From JAHEYG01 sp044229775 (GTDB taxonomy: Bacteria > Bacteroidota > Bacteroidia > B-17B0 > Aurantibacillaceae), in the NCBI GenBank assembly GCA_044229775.1, contig JBGASH010000163.1:1-7370 (forward strand): a stretch of DNA of 7,370 bases, in the 5' to 3' direction. The position numbers and the translations under genes were made by a program. Shown piece after piece: positions 1 to 6,042 of this stretch (position 1 is its first letter; each line of letters starts with the position of its first letter). The notes under the pieces are model-generated. The model was not told where the DNA came from and ran no database searches. It saw only the letters and a program-made list of their open reading frames with translations.

Positions 1-434
1 TTTCTTTTACCTCCGGCTTCATTATGCCACAGGCACACACCGGTAATGTGATCGATACCGCTAGTGGAGGTTTTGCACCAACCGAAGTTAAATACGGAAG
101 GGCTCTTGAATACAATTTGTCATTTGGATATTTGTTGCTACCCCGCAAATACAGCAGCTATAAGCAAACCAACCTTAATTTGTATCTGGAATTTATGGGC
201 AAAAGTTATGAGAAAGCAAAAGTGACACAGTACGGATATAAAGAAGTGCCAATAACAACGCCATTGTTAGAGGCCGGAAATTATGTGGACATTTGCCCGG
301 GCATACAGGCTATTTTTAATTCTAATTTAAGAGTAGATCTTTCCGTTAAATTTCCAATGATCAACCGCTCTTACGCCCATTTTTATCCCGTTTATACACT
401 GGCTGTACAGCGTTACTTTTTTGGTAGGAAATAA
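1..434 (+). CDS. Outer-membrane beta-barrel-like protein, 3' end only
   Basis: The frame is open from position 3 to the TAA at 432-434, giving about 143 residues with no start that must be used. The ATG at 24 is internal to an open frame and is probably not the real start, so the gene begins left of the window. The protein alternates polar and hydrophobic/aromatic residues in short strands (for example LEYNLSFGYLLL, NLNLYLEFMGK, LRVDLSVKF, YTLAVQRYFF). It ends with an aromatic-rich strand followed by GRK, as is usual for the last strand of an outer-membrane barrel. The general look recalls Bacteroidota transporter-like barrels of unknown substrate, but I cannot name the family. Its 3' end converges with the Kazal lipoprotein gene across a 67-nt gap without an obvious terminator. 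Outer-membrane location is inferred from strand pattern only. Confidence 0.6.
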   Translation, partial: SFTSGFIMPQAHTGNVIDTASGGFAPTEVKYGRALEYNLSFGYLLLPRKYSSYKQTNLNLYLEFMGKSYEKAKVTQYGYKEVPITTPLLEAGNYVDICPGIQAIFNSNLRVDLSVKFPMINRSYAHFYPVYTLAVQRYFFGRK

Positions 435-501
435 TAGTGTTTAAAATTTTGATGGTTTAGGCAGGTAAGGGAATTGTGGGCTTATGCGTATGCCTATAAA
501 A

Positions 502-729
502 CTATTTTGTCTTAGTAATACCGTATGTATGCATGTCGCACTCGTTGCAATATGTGTTTCCGTCACAACCGATAACACCTGGACAGTCCGATGTACAGAC
601 GTCACCCTTATGTTGTTCTTGAAATTTTTTGTCGTAACATCCGTTGCTTTTTTGTTTTTGGCATGCCGTTAAACAAATTGTCATTACGAAAGTTAAAAGT
701 AGGTGATATGTTTTTCTGTTTAACGTCAT
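502..729 (-). CDS. Kazal-like domain lipoprotein (75 aa)
   Basis: The first 23 residues form a lipoprotein signal: basic start (MTLNRK), hydrophobic core, and lipobox LTAC with the lipidated Cys at residue 23. The mature part has six further cysteines and carries the segment PGVIGCDGNTYCNECDMHTYG, which resembles the Kazal core (PVCGCDGKTYxNxC) of bacterial Kazal-type serine protease inhibitor domains. Two features differ from the usual form: the P1-side PVCG is replaced by PGVIG, and an extra Cys sits in TYCNEC. The protein stops shortly after the GIT segment without the usual final Cys. Membrane anchoring follows from the lipobox; protease inhibition is family knowledge and is not shown by the sequence. 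The gene stands alone, convergent with the barrel gene and downstream of the structured element at 750-964. The start ATG gives the only complete signal peptide in this frame. Confidence 0.72.
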   Translation of the reverse strand: MTLNRKTYHLLLTFVMTICLTACQKQKSNGCYDKKFQEQHKGDVCTSDCPGVIGCDGNTYCNECDMHTYGITKTK

Positions 730-749
730 TTTTATTAATTATGAAATAA

Positions 750-964
750 AGTCCGCACCAATTGGCAGTAACGGTTTCCGAATTTGCGTTCGGCGGGATT
801 GTGCGACGTCAACGTCAACCTGCGAAAATGTTACTTAAAGGTACAAATGTTTTTGCAGCGCCGCAATTAAAATCCGCGACGGCGGACCGCTTGTCCGCGC
901 GCGCTGCGGTTGGTGTCTGCCCGCTGACGCCAACCGTGTGTTAGAGGCTGTACTTTAGTCCGCA
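750..964. repeat. GC-rich structured intergenic element with 8-bp flanking direct repeats
   Basis: This non-coding stretch is visibly richer in G+C than its surroundings. It is bounded by the direct repeat AGTCCGCA at 750-757 and 957-964. Its ends are imperfect inverted repeats: GCAGTAACGGTT near the left end matches, with a gap, the complement of the right end (GCCTCTAACACACGGTT on the minus strand). Inside are several hairpins: CCGAA/TTCGG at 778-793, GCGGAC/GTCCGC at 882-898, and a 10-bp stem at 908-935. It also has the tandem CGTCAA-CGTCAA near 807-818 and the palindrome CCAATTGG at 758-765. The right repeat overlaps the stop codon of the T9SS gene. The layout recalls integron attC sites or a small miniature mobile element, but the ends do not match the attC core consensus and no integrase or transposase is present. 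Family unknown. Confidence 0.5.
908..935. other. 10-bp-stem hairpin within the structured element
   Basis: GGTTGGTGTC at 908-917 pairs with GACGCCAACC at 926-935 around the 8-nt loop TGCCCGCT. Nine pairs are Watson-Crick. The remaining position is T-G on the plus strand (a tolerated wobble) but C-A on the minus strand, so the plus strand should fold slightly better. No T-tract follows on either strand, so it is not a standard intrinsic terminator. It lies about 20 nt downstream of the T9SS gene stop on the minus strand and could still slow polymerase or protect the 3' end of that mRNA. Confidence 0.6.
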
Positions 965-2520
965 ATGATTTTACCACTTGAAACGTGTTTCTCGTCTTGT
1001 AGTATTTTATAAAAATAAATGCCAGTCATTAAACTTTCTATTTCAATTGAAACTTTATTACCATAAATATTTTTAACCGTCTTTATTTCACGCCCGATAA
1101 TGTCGCAGATGATTAACGTGGCATTAAAGAACTCGGCGTTTGTTTGGAGTATTATTTTGTCATGGAATGGGTTTGGGTAAATATTAATTTCGTTTTGATT
1201 GGAAGAAAATGCTTCTTTTATTTCTGTTATTGTGCAAACGGTTTTTACCGTTGCGCCTCGACTTAAGGTTGGAATAGGAGAACCTACATTACCAATTGAA
1301 GACATAATTGTAGCGGGATTTGTAACCTGTGTCGTTGCGGTGAAATTAGCTGTTGGAGCATTCAACTCAAAACAATTGCTATTACCAAGACTGTCAGTTT
1401 TAATTAAGTAACAATCTGTACTGAGAACGCCGAAACTTGTCGTAAAGCCAGTGAGAATGTAGCCTTTGTCATTTGTTTGTTGAACTGCATAACTAGCGTC
1501 TTGACCAGTTGAACCATAAGTTTTAGACCAAACAAGGATGCCAAGGCTATCGGTTTTTAGTAAATACGCGTCGTTAACACCAGCACCAAAAGCTTGAGTA
1601 TAAGCTGCAACGATAAAACCTTTATCTTTTGTTTGTTCAACGTAATTACCGAAGTCGTAGTCATTAAAAGAACCGTAGGCTTTAGACCAAAGCATATTAC
1701 CTGAACCGTCTGTTTTTACCATATAAACGTCTGGTGAAAAACCCATGAAACTAAAACTATAAGAAGATCCAACGACTATAAAGCCTCCGTCCTTTGTTTG
1801 TTGGACTGAACTGCCGTTATCATTTTCACTTCCGCCAAACGTTTTTGACCATTGTAATAATCCAGTGCTGTCGGTTCTTAATAAATAAACATCACTTTTG
1901 CCAACTCCGAAACTATTTGTACTTCCAACGAGAATATATCCTTTATCACTAGTTTGTTGAACCGAAGCGGCTCCATCATTTCCTGTGCCTCCAAATAACT
2001 GAGACCAAAGAATATTTCCATTCGCATCTGTTTTAATTAAATAAACATCGGGATACATGTTGGAGCCGGCAATAATGTAACCTCCGTCAGATGTTTGTTG
2101 AACAGAATTTCCACCGTCTATTCCGGGTATGCCAAAAGTTTTATTCCAAACAACGTTTCCGGAAGAATTCGTTTTAATAATATAAACTTCCTCGTTATTG
2201 CCAAAGCTATTAGAAGTACCAACGAGTATATAACCGCCGTCAGCGGTTTGCTTTACTGATTTACAATCATCATAATTTGTCCCGCCATAACTTCTTGTCC
2301 AAAGGGTATCACCAAACTTATTAATTTTTATTAGATAAAAATCGTCAACGCCCGCGCCAACGCTTTGAGTATACCCAGCAAGAACGTAACCCGTGTCTTT
2401 CGTTTGTCTCACACTAAAACTTACGTCTTGTCCGCTCCCCCCATATGCTTTTTGAAAAGTTATCTGTCCACTAATAGATAAACTGAACAATATGCTAATT
2501 ATGATAAAGGTGTTTTTCAT
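955..2520 (-). CDS. Secreted seven-repeat (propeller-like) protein with T9SS type A sorting domain
   Basis: This 521-residue protein starts with a Sec signal peptide (MKNTFIIISILFSLSISGQ, residues 1-19). Residues 20-381 hold seven tandem repeats of about 52 residues, each with the pattern LWSKxFGGSxxDxxxSVQQTxDGGYIxxGxTxSFG, then DVYLIKTDSxGN. Seven copies fit a single seven-bladed beta-propeller, though the fold is inferred. Residues 382-442 are a linker with two Cys. Residues 443-521 are a T9SS type A sorting domain: NIYPNPF, then GREIKTV, then GIYFYKI, ending SSGKIIAD. By family knowledge such proteins cross the outer membrane through the type IX system and are released or attached to the surface. 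The cargo's role is not evident; related repeats are usually annotated only as T9SS sorting-domain proteins. It is monocistronic, with the GC-rich element at its stop codon. Confidence 0.9.
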   Translation of the reverse strand: MKNTFIIISILFSLSISGQITFQKAYGGSGQDVSFSVRQTKDTGYVLAGYTQSVGAGVDDFYLIKINKFGDTLWTRSYGGTNYDDCKSVKQTADGGYILVGTSNSFGNNEEVYIIKTNSSGNVVWNKTFGIPGIDGGNSVQQTSDGGYIIAGSNMYPDVYLIKTDANGNILWSQLFGGTGNDGAASVQQTSDKGYILVGSTNSFGVGKSDVYLLRTDSTGLLQWSKTFGGSENDNGSSVQQTKDGGFIVVGSSYSFSFMGFSPDVYMVKTDGSGNMLWSKAYGSFNDYDFGNYVEQTKDKGFIVAAYTQAFGAGVNDAYLLKTDSLGILVWSKTYGSTGQDASYAVQQTNDKGYILTGFTTSFGVLSTDCYLIKTDSLGNSNCFELNAPTANFTATTQVTNPATIMSSIGNVGSPIPTLSRGATVKTVCTITEIKEAFSSNQNEINIYPNPFHDKIILQTNAEFFNATLIICDIIGREIKTVKNIYGNKVSIEIESLMTGIYFYKILQDEKHVSSGKIIAD

Positions 2521-2564
2521 TTATTGTCTTTGTAAGCTTACCACCAACTTGCTGATAAGCGCCA

Positions 2565-2589
2565 TAAAACTATTTGCAATTATTTACAA
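2565..2589 (-). promoter_or_regulatory. Weak candidate promoter for the T9SS gene
   Basis: On the minus strand TAGTTTTA (2572-2565) matches the Bacteroidota -7 element TAnnTTTG at all but the last fixed base, and a TTG (2589-2587) lies upstream. The gap of 14 nt is shorter than the usual 19 or so. The 5' leader would be about 45 nt. This is the best candidate in the 2521-2628 gap but remains weak. Confidence 0.2.
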
Positions 2590-2620
2590 GTGCTTAATGT
2601 GCCTTTAACCAGAGTAAATA

Positions 2621-2654
2621 TAATAAAAAACCTCGGGCAAGTCTGTCTGAGGTT
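2621..2654 (-). terminator. Intrinsic terminator of the M42-to-epimerase gene unit
   Basis: On the minus strand the hairpin AACCTCAGACA-GACT-TGCCCGAGGTT (2654-2629) has an 11-bp stem with a 4-nt loop, two of its pairs being non-Watson-Crick on this strand. It runs straight into the T-rich tract TTTTTTATTA (2630-2621, sharing the last two stem bases). It sits 47 nt beyond the epimerase stop codon and marks the end of the five-gene unit. It also insulates the T9SS gene, which is read in the same direction. Confidence 0.85.
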
Positions 2655-2700
2655 CAAATTTAATAAAACGATGTTTTTACCAGATCAGTTTCATGCCTGC

Positions 2701-3558
2701 TTACTCAAAGCTAACACTATAACTTGCCGTAAAACTTTTATGCGGTTCGAGATCAATTATTCCTTCTTTTTCAGAAATATCGGCTTTAAATCCCGGTTTA
2801 TCGGCCACGCCATACCAGGGCTCCAGGCATACAAAATCGTTACATCCTTTTTTAGTCCATATCCCAAAATAAGGCCAGCCCTTACATTGCATTTTTACTT
2901 TGCGATCCGAGCTTTTCGAGGCCAAGGTAAGCTCCTCTATTTGCGTATTCTTAAAAACCAAAGCGTCGTTGGCAAATAATTCAGCGCTAAGATCCAGGAT
3001 CCCATTTTTTGTGGCAATAGTATATGTTTCGTCACTCACCAAACCATCTTTTAATTTTTGTGCGATCAAAGTTTGCTTATTTGAAAACTCCAAATGGTAT
3101 TCATTCAGCGGCTTGGAAATAAATCCGGGATGCGCGCCAATACTAAAAGGCAGAACTGTATTATTGGGATTCAAAACAATATAAATGATCCTGATCGATG
3201 TATTGTTTAGCTCGTACCGTATTCTCAGTGAAAAATGGAACGGATATTTGGAGAATGTTTCCTCGTTCGGTAATAATTCAAATTCCAAAACATCAGTAGT
3301 TTCTTCCACACAAATAAATTCCATGTCGCGGGCAAAACCATGTTGTGATAAATTATATTGAACTTCCTCTAAACGGTATTTATTATCATTTAATTTTCCT
3401 ACTATAGGAAACAGAACAGGAGCGTAACGAGGCCAAATGTCCTTTTGAGCCTGCCAGATGTATTCTGTTCCATCAGTTCCTTTGACCGAACATAATTCGG
3501 CTCCAAAACTGTTCACGGAAATACTTAGTGAATTATTTTTGATCTGATGAAGGCCCAT
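2701..3558 (-). CDS. Aldose 1-epimerase family protein (LacX/GalM-like, 285 aa)
   Basis: The whole length matches the short LacX-type branch of the aldose 1-epimerase (mutarotase) superfamily, in which a beta-sandwich enzyme interconverts alpha and beta anomers of sugars. The recognisable blocks are FGAELCSVK (18-26), VLFPIVGKL (48-56), HGFARDMEF with H73, FSIGAHPGF (138-146) with H143, and CLEPWYGVAD (244-253) with E246. The two His and the Glu fit the family's catalytic and binding residues. No signal peptide is seen, so it is cytoplasmic. The ATG overlaps the upstream DUF493 stop by one base (TAATG), which supports this start and suggests translational coupling. A strong terminator lies just downstream. 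The exact sugar substrate cannot be read from sequence; LacX-type members are often not true galactose mutarotases. Confidence 0.9.
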   Translation of the reverse strand: MGLHQIKNNSLSISVNSFGAELCSVKGTDGTEYIWQAQKDIWPRYAPVLFPIVGKLNDNKYRLEEVQYNLSQHGFARDMEFICVEETTDVLEFELLPNEETFSKYPFHFSLRIRYELNNTSIRIIYIVLNPNNTVLPFSIGAHPGFISKPLNEYHLEFSNKQTLIAQKLKDGLVSDETYTIATKNGILDLSAELFANDALVFKNTQIEELTLASKSSDRKVKMQCKGWPYFGIWTKKGCNDFVCLEPWYGVADKPGFKADISEKEGIIDLEPHKSFTASYSVSFE

Positions 3559-3829
3559 TACATTAGCATAACGCCGGGAATCTCTCCCGCTCTTTTGTAA
3601 ATAACAATTATCTCATCGGTATTCATCATCACTTCTTTAACCGTGATGCTAATATACTTTCCTTTGTCACTTTCTTTGGTATAGATCTCTGCTCCATCCG
3701 CAAACATATTCTCAACGAGTGCTATGGTGCGGTTATCGGCGGTAATATGAATTTGAACATGTAAACCGAAGGATAAGTCAATGTTTCATCCAGCTTCTTT
3801 TTTAGTTCCGCAAATTTATCTTCGCTCAT
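3558..3829 (-). pseudogene. DUF493 (YbeD-like) family protein, one-base frameshift
   Basis: Read from ATG at 3829, the frame gives MSEDKFAELKKKLDETL, then PSVYMFKFILP, and then meets TAG at 3724-3722. From about 3743 the neighbouring frame continues as ADNRTIALVENMFADGAE, IYTKESDKGKYISITVKEV and MMNTDEIIVIYKRAGEIPG, ending at TAA 3560-3558. The span is 272 nt. Restoring one base near 3737-3743 (CCGCC for an expected CCGGCC) gives exactly 90 codons plus stop, the normal size for small DUF493 proteins. The family has a ferredoxin-like ACT-type fold and poorly known, probably regulatory, roles. The ATG lies in an ATGA overlap with the LysE stop, and the TAA overlaps the epimerase ATG, so its operon position is intact. 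No slippery heptamer is present. A sequencing error and a fresh mutation are both possible. Confidence 0.8.
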
Positions 3830-4470
3830 TGCTTATCAAAATAGTTGTTATAGATCAATATCATTCCGAAAATTATCAATGCAATTCCTGTCAAATGATT
3901 CACTGTGGTCATGATCTTTTCAGTAAGATAATGCTTGATCTTATTCGCCAAATAAACTTTTGCCAATTCCACAAATAAAGCTGATCCCAGAACAATAGAA
4001 AAGAAAATGATCATTTTCACAATATAATAATTCAAGGTTTTACTAATGGACGTAACCTTTGCCAACCATAACAGCCAAACAGTAGGATTGAAAATATTCA
4101 GGAAAAATCATATGAATAACAATAAACTTTGCTTTGGTAAGAGATTCTGAATTTCAATTGCCTCATCCGATTTTACCACCGGCTTCTTAAAAAAAAAAGC
4201 ACCAAAAACGATCAAAACTATACCACCGATGATCGCAAAAAAAGTTTGAGTTTTTTCGGAATGCAGTAAATTAGCCATTCCCAAATAAACCAACCAGCAC
4301 ACCAGCATACACAAAAAGAAATCGCTCAATATCACACCAAATGCCAAAAAAGAGCCGATCTTGTAACCGTATTTGATACCGCTGTTTATTAAAGCAAAGA
4401 AAGCAGGACCAAAAGAAAAGGTCAGAATGATAATAATGATGATGCCCTGATATATTAAACTTCCGATCAA
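3826..4470 (-). pseudogene. LysE-family exporter interrupted by one in-frame TGA
   Basis: The frame spans 215 codons, the usual LysE/RhtB size, with one TGA at 4110-4108 (codon 121) and the true TGA stop at 3828-3826. The sequence reads KQSLLLFI, stop, then FFLNIFNPTVWLLWLA in the same frame. The family often has Gly before this F-x-LN-x-x-NP block, so GGA to TGA is a plausible single change. Hydrophobic segments lie near residues 6-27 (with FSFGPAFFAL), 38-64, 76-94, 113-136, 147-170 and 185-207, giving the expected six. LysE-type proteins export amino acids and related small molecules across the inner membrane. Translation must start at TTG 4470, one base after the GH3 stop; no ATG is available. 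The stop overlaps the DUF493 ATG. The protein is otherwise undamaged, so a recent mutation or base-call error is likely. Confidence 0.85.
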
Positions 4471-4471
4471 C

Positions 4472-6004
4472 TTATTTTTTGTACTTCTTTATAAAAGTTT
4501 CCCACTCCTCTAATTGCTTTCCTTTCATAACGCGTGGGAATTTATTGGCCGAACCTAATTTTCCTTTGCTTGCCAAGAAATCGATAAAGGCTGCATCCGG
4601 CAATACCGTCACAAATACCTCCTTTAATGCCGAAGTTCTTTCAACGCGGTAATCATCATTTATTTCCTTTAAACAATTATCTAATTTTACTTTTATCTGT
4701 TCAGCATCCACCGGACTATCGCAACCAACATACCAGTGATGAGCGAACAAAGTATCGTGCGGAATGCCTGTAGCACAAAATTCGTTGATCTCCACCTTCA
4801 ATTCGTTAGCCACAGTACTGATGGCACGACTCATATTGTCGACCGACAAATGTTCGCCGCATAAACTTAAAAAGTGTTTGGTTCTGCCTGTGATCACGAT
4901 CTCGCAGTTCTCAAGACTGGTGAACTTGATCACATCACCGATCAAATATCGCCAGGCCCCGGCACAGGTGGATAACAATAATGCATATTCCTTTCCTAAT
5001 TCAACATCCTTAATAGTGAGCGCCTCCAATTTTTCTCTCATGTTGCCATCAGCATCAAAATTTGTTTCGTTAAAAGGAACAAATTCATAGAAAAGACCAT
5101 TATCCAATTGCATGCGCATAGCCTGATAAGGATTTGGCTTTTCCTGAAAAGCAATCAATCCTTCTGATGCCAAATAAGTATCTGAAAAGATGAGCGGAAA
5201 CTTTGTGAGTTTACTGATACTCTTCATATACGGACCAATAGCCACTCCGGCATGAACATAAATTCTGAGGTTGGGCCAGATGTCGTGAATGGTCTTGACC
5301 TTATAATATTCAATGATACGTTCCAATAAGATCTGTATCCAAGCCGGAACACCAACAATGATTCCAATATCCCAATCTTTAGCGCTTTTTACGATCTCCG
5401 AAATTTTAGTATCCCAATCTTTGTGTTTGGAGATCTTTTTTCCCGGTTTATAAAAATAATCGAACCATACCGGAATATTAGCGGCTGTAATACCACTCAT
5501 ATCACCTGCGTAATAAGTCCCGTTAAAATCTAAGGCAGTACTTCCGCCCAACGCAAAAAAACCTTTCTGGAAATGCTCTTTAGGAAGATCGTAATGGGCC
5601 ATGGCAACAATTTGCCGAATAGAACCTTTTTTAAAGGCCTTCAGCATACTTTTTGTTATGGGAATATATTTACTCGATGCTTCTGAGGTTCCTGAGCTTA
5701 AAGCAAAATATTTTATATGTTCCGGCCAGCAAACATAGGCCTCTCCTTTTAAAGATCGGTACCACCACTCTTTATAGATACTGCTGTAATCGTAGGTCTT
5801 TACTTTTGATTGGAAGGCTGCAACAATATCCTGCTCCAATAATATCTTATCGAAATGAAAATGCTGTCCGAAAGCTGTATTCTGCGCTTTGGTCAGTAAT
5901 TTTCGAAGCATTTTTACTTGCTGCTTATACGGATCTCTCCAATGCGGGATCTTCCCGCGTATGCCAATGATCCGTTTTATTGTTGAGCCTAAAATAGCCG
6001 CCAT
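4472..6004 (-). CDS. GH3-family acyl-adenylate/amido synthetase-like enzyme (510 aa)
   Basis: This intact gene belongs to the bacterial GH3 family, relatives of the plant auxin-responsive GH3 enzymes in the ANL adenylating superfamily. Plant members activate an acyl acid with ATP and join it to an amino acid. The three nucleotide-binding blocks are visible: SSGTSEASSK (103-112), YLASEG (277-282) and YLIGDVIKF (353-361). They are followed by TGRTKHFLSLCGEHLS (372-387). The C-terminal domain carries NKFPRVMKG (487-495), where the Lys is a candidate catalytic residue. Motif 1 has Ala where many members have Gly. No signal or membrane segment is seen, so it is cytoplasmic. The bacterial substrates are not established. 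It follows the M42 gene by 38 nt and is separated by 1 nt from the LysE exporter, which suggests that its product or amino-acid substrate may be exported. The family call is strong; the reaction is inferred. Confidence 0.93.
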   Translation of the reverse strand: MAAILGSTIKRIIGIRGKIPHWRDPYKQQVKMLRKLLTKAQNTAFGQHFHFDKILLEQDIVAAFQSKVKTYDYSSIYKEWWYRSLKGEAYVCWPEHIKYFALSSGTSEASSKYIPITKSMLKAFKKGSIRQIVAMAHYDLPKEHFQKGFFALGGSTALDFNGTYYAGDMSGITAANIPVWFDYFYKPGKKISKHKDWDTKISEIVKSAKDWDIGIIVGVPAWIQILLERIIEYYKVKTIHDIWPNLRIYVHAGVAIGPYMKSISKLTKFPLIFSDTYLASEGLIAFQEKPNPYQAMRMQLDNGLFYEFVPFNETNFDADGNMREKLEALTIKDVELGKEYALLLSTCAGAWRYLIGDVIKFTSLENCEIVITGRTKHFLSLCGEHLSVDNMSRAISTVANELKVEINEFCATGIPHDTLFAHHWYVGCDSPVDAEQIKVKLDNCLKEINDDYRVERTSALKEVFVTVLPDAAFIDFLASKGKLGSANKFPRVMKGKQLEEWETFIKKYKK

Positions 6005-6042
6005 TATTTATTTGTAGAATTTTTGATTTTTAGAATTTTAGA
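6005..6042 (-). other. AT-rich spacer with imperfect tandem repeat before GH3
   Basis: The gap between the M42 stop and the GH3 ATG is almost pure A/T and has an imperfect tandem of about 15 bp (TAGAATTTTTGATTT, then TTAGAATTTTAGATT on the plus strand). The 12-mer GATTTTTAGAAT at 6025-6036 recurs in opposite orientation at 7021-7033, ahead of the M42 gene. It may help ribosome loading or carry a promoter, but no clear consensus is visible. Confidence 0.3.

Noticed and set aside
458..496. Bidirectional terminator between the barrel gene and the Kazal gene (TAGGCA/TGCCTA)
   Set aside because: The stem is only 6 bp with a 27-nt loop, and there is no convincing T-tract on either side.
762..944. 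60-residue plus-strand ORF across the GC-rich element
   Set aside because: It follows no protein family, is rich in Arg/Ala as expected for translated GC-rich repeat DNA, and lies across the hairpins.
750..964. Canonical integron attC site
   Set aside because: The ends approach but do not satisfy the RYYYAAC and GTTRRRY cores, and no integrase or second site is in the window, so it is kept only as a hypothesis.
2590..3184. Plus-strand ORFs opposite the epimerase gene (2590-2979 and 2900-3184)
   Set aside because: They are antisense to a gene with clear family motifs, have no recognisable motifs of their own, and the first also reads through the terminator.
3735..3746. Programmed frameshift in DUF493
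   Set aside because: The site (ATTACCGCCGAT on the minus strand) is not a slippery heptamer, and one missing G explains the frame and the length exactly.
4108..4110. UGA read as Gly or as selenocysteine in the LysE gene
   Set aside because: The same gene ends with a TGA at the expected C-terminus in an ATGA overlap, no selenocysteine insertion hairpin is evident, and Bacteroidota use the standard bacterial code. A mutation or base error is simpler.
4764..5970. Plus-strand ORFs opposite GH3 (4764-5090 and 5653-5970)
   Set aside because: Both are antisense shadows of an intact 510-residue gene with all family motifs in place.
6021..6036. Shared 12-mer GATTTTTAGAAT ahead of GH3 and (inverted) ahead of M42 as a regulatory site
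   Set aside because: It is low-complexity A/T-rich sequence in opposite orientation relative to the two genes, so chance is a sufficient explanation.
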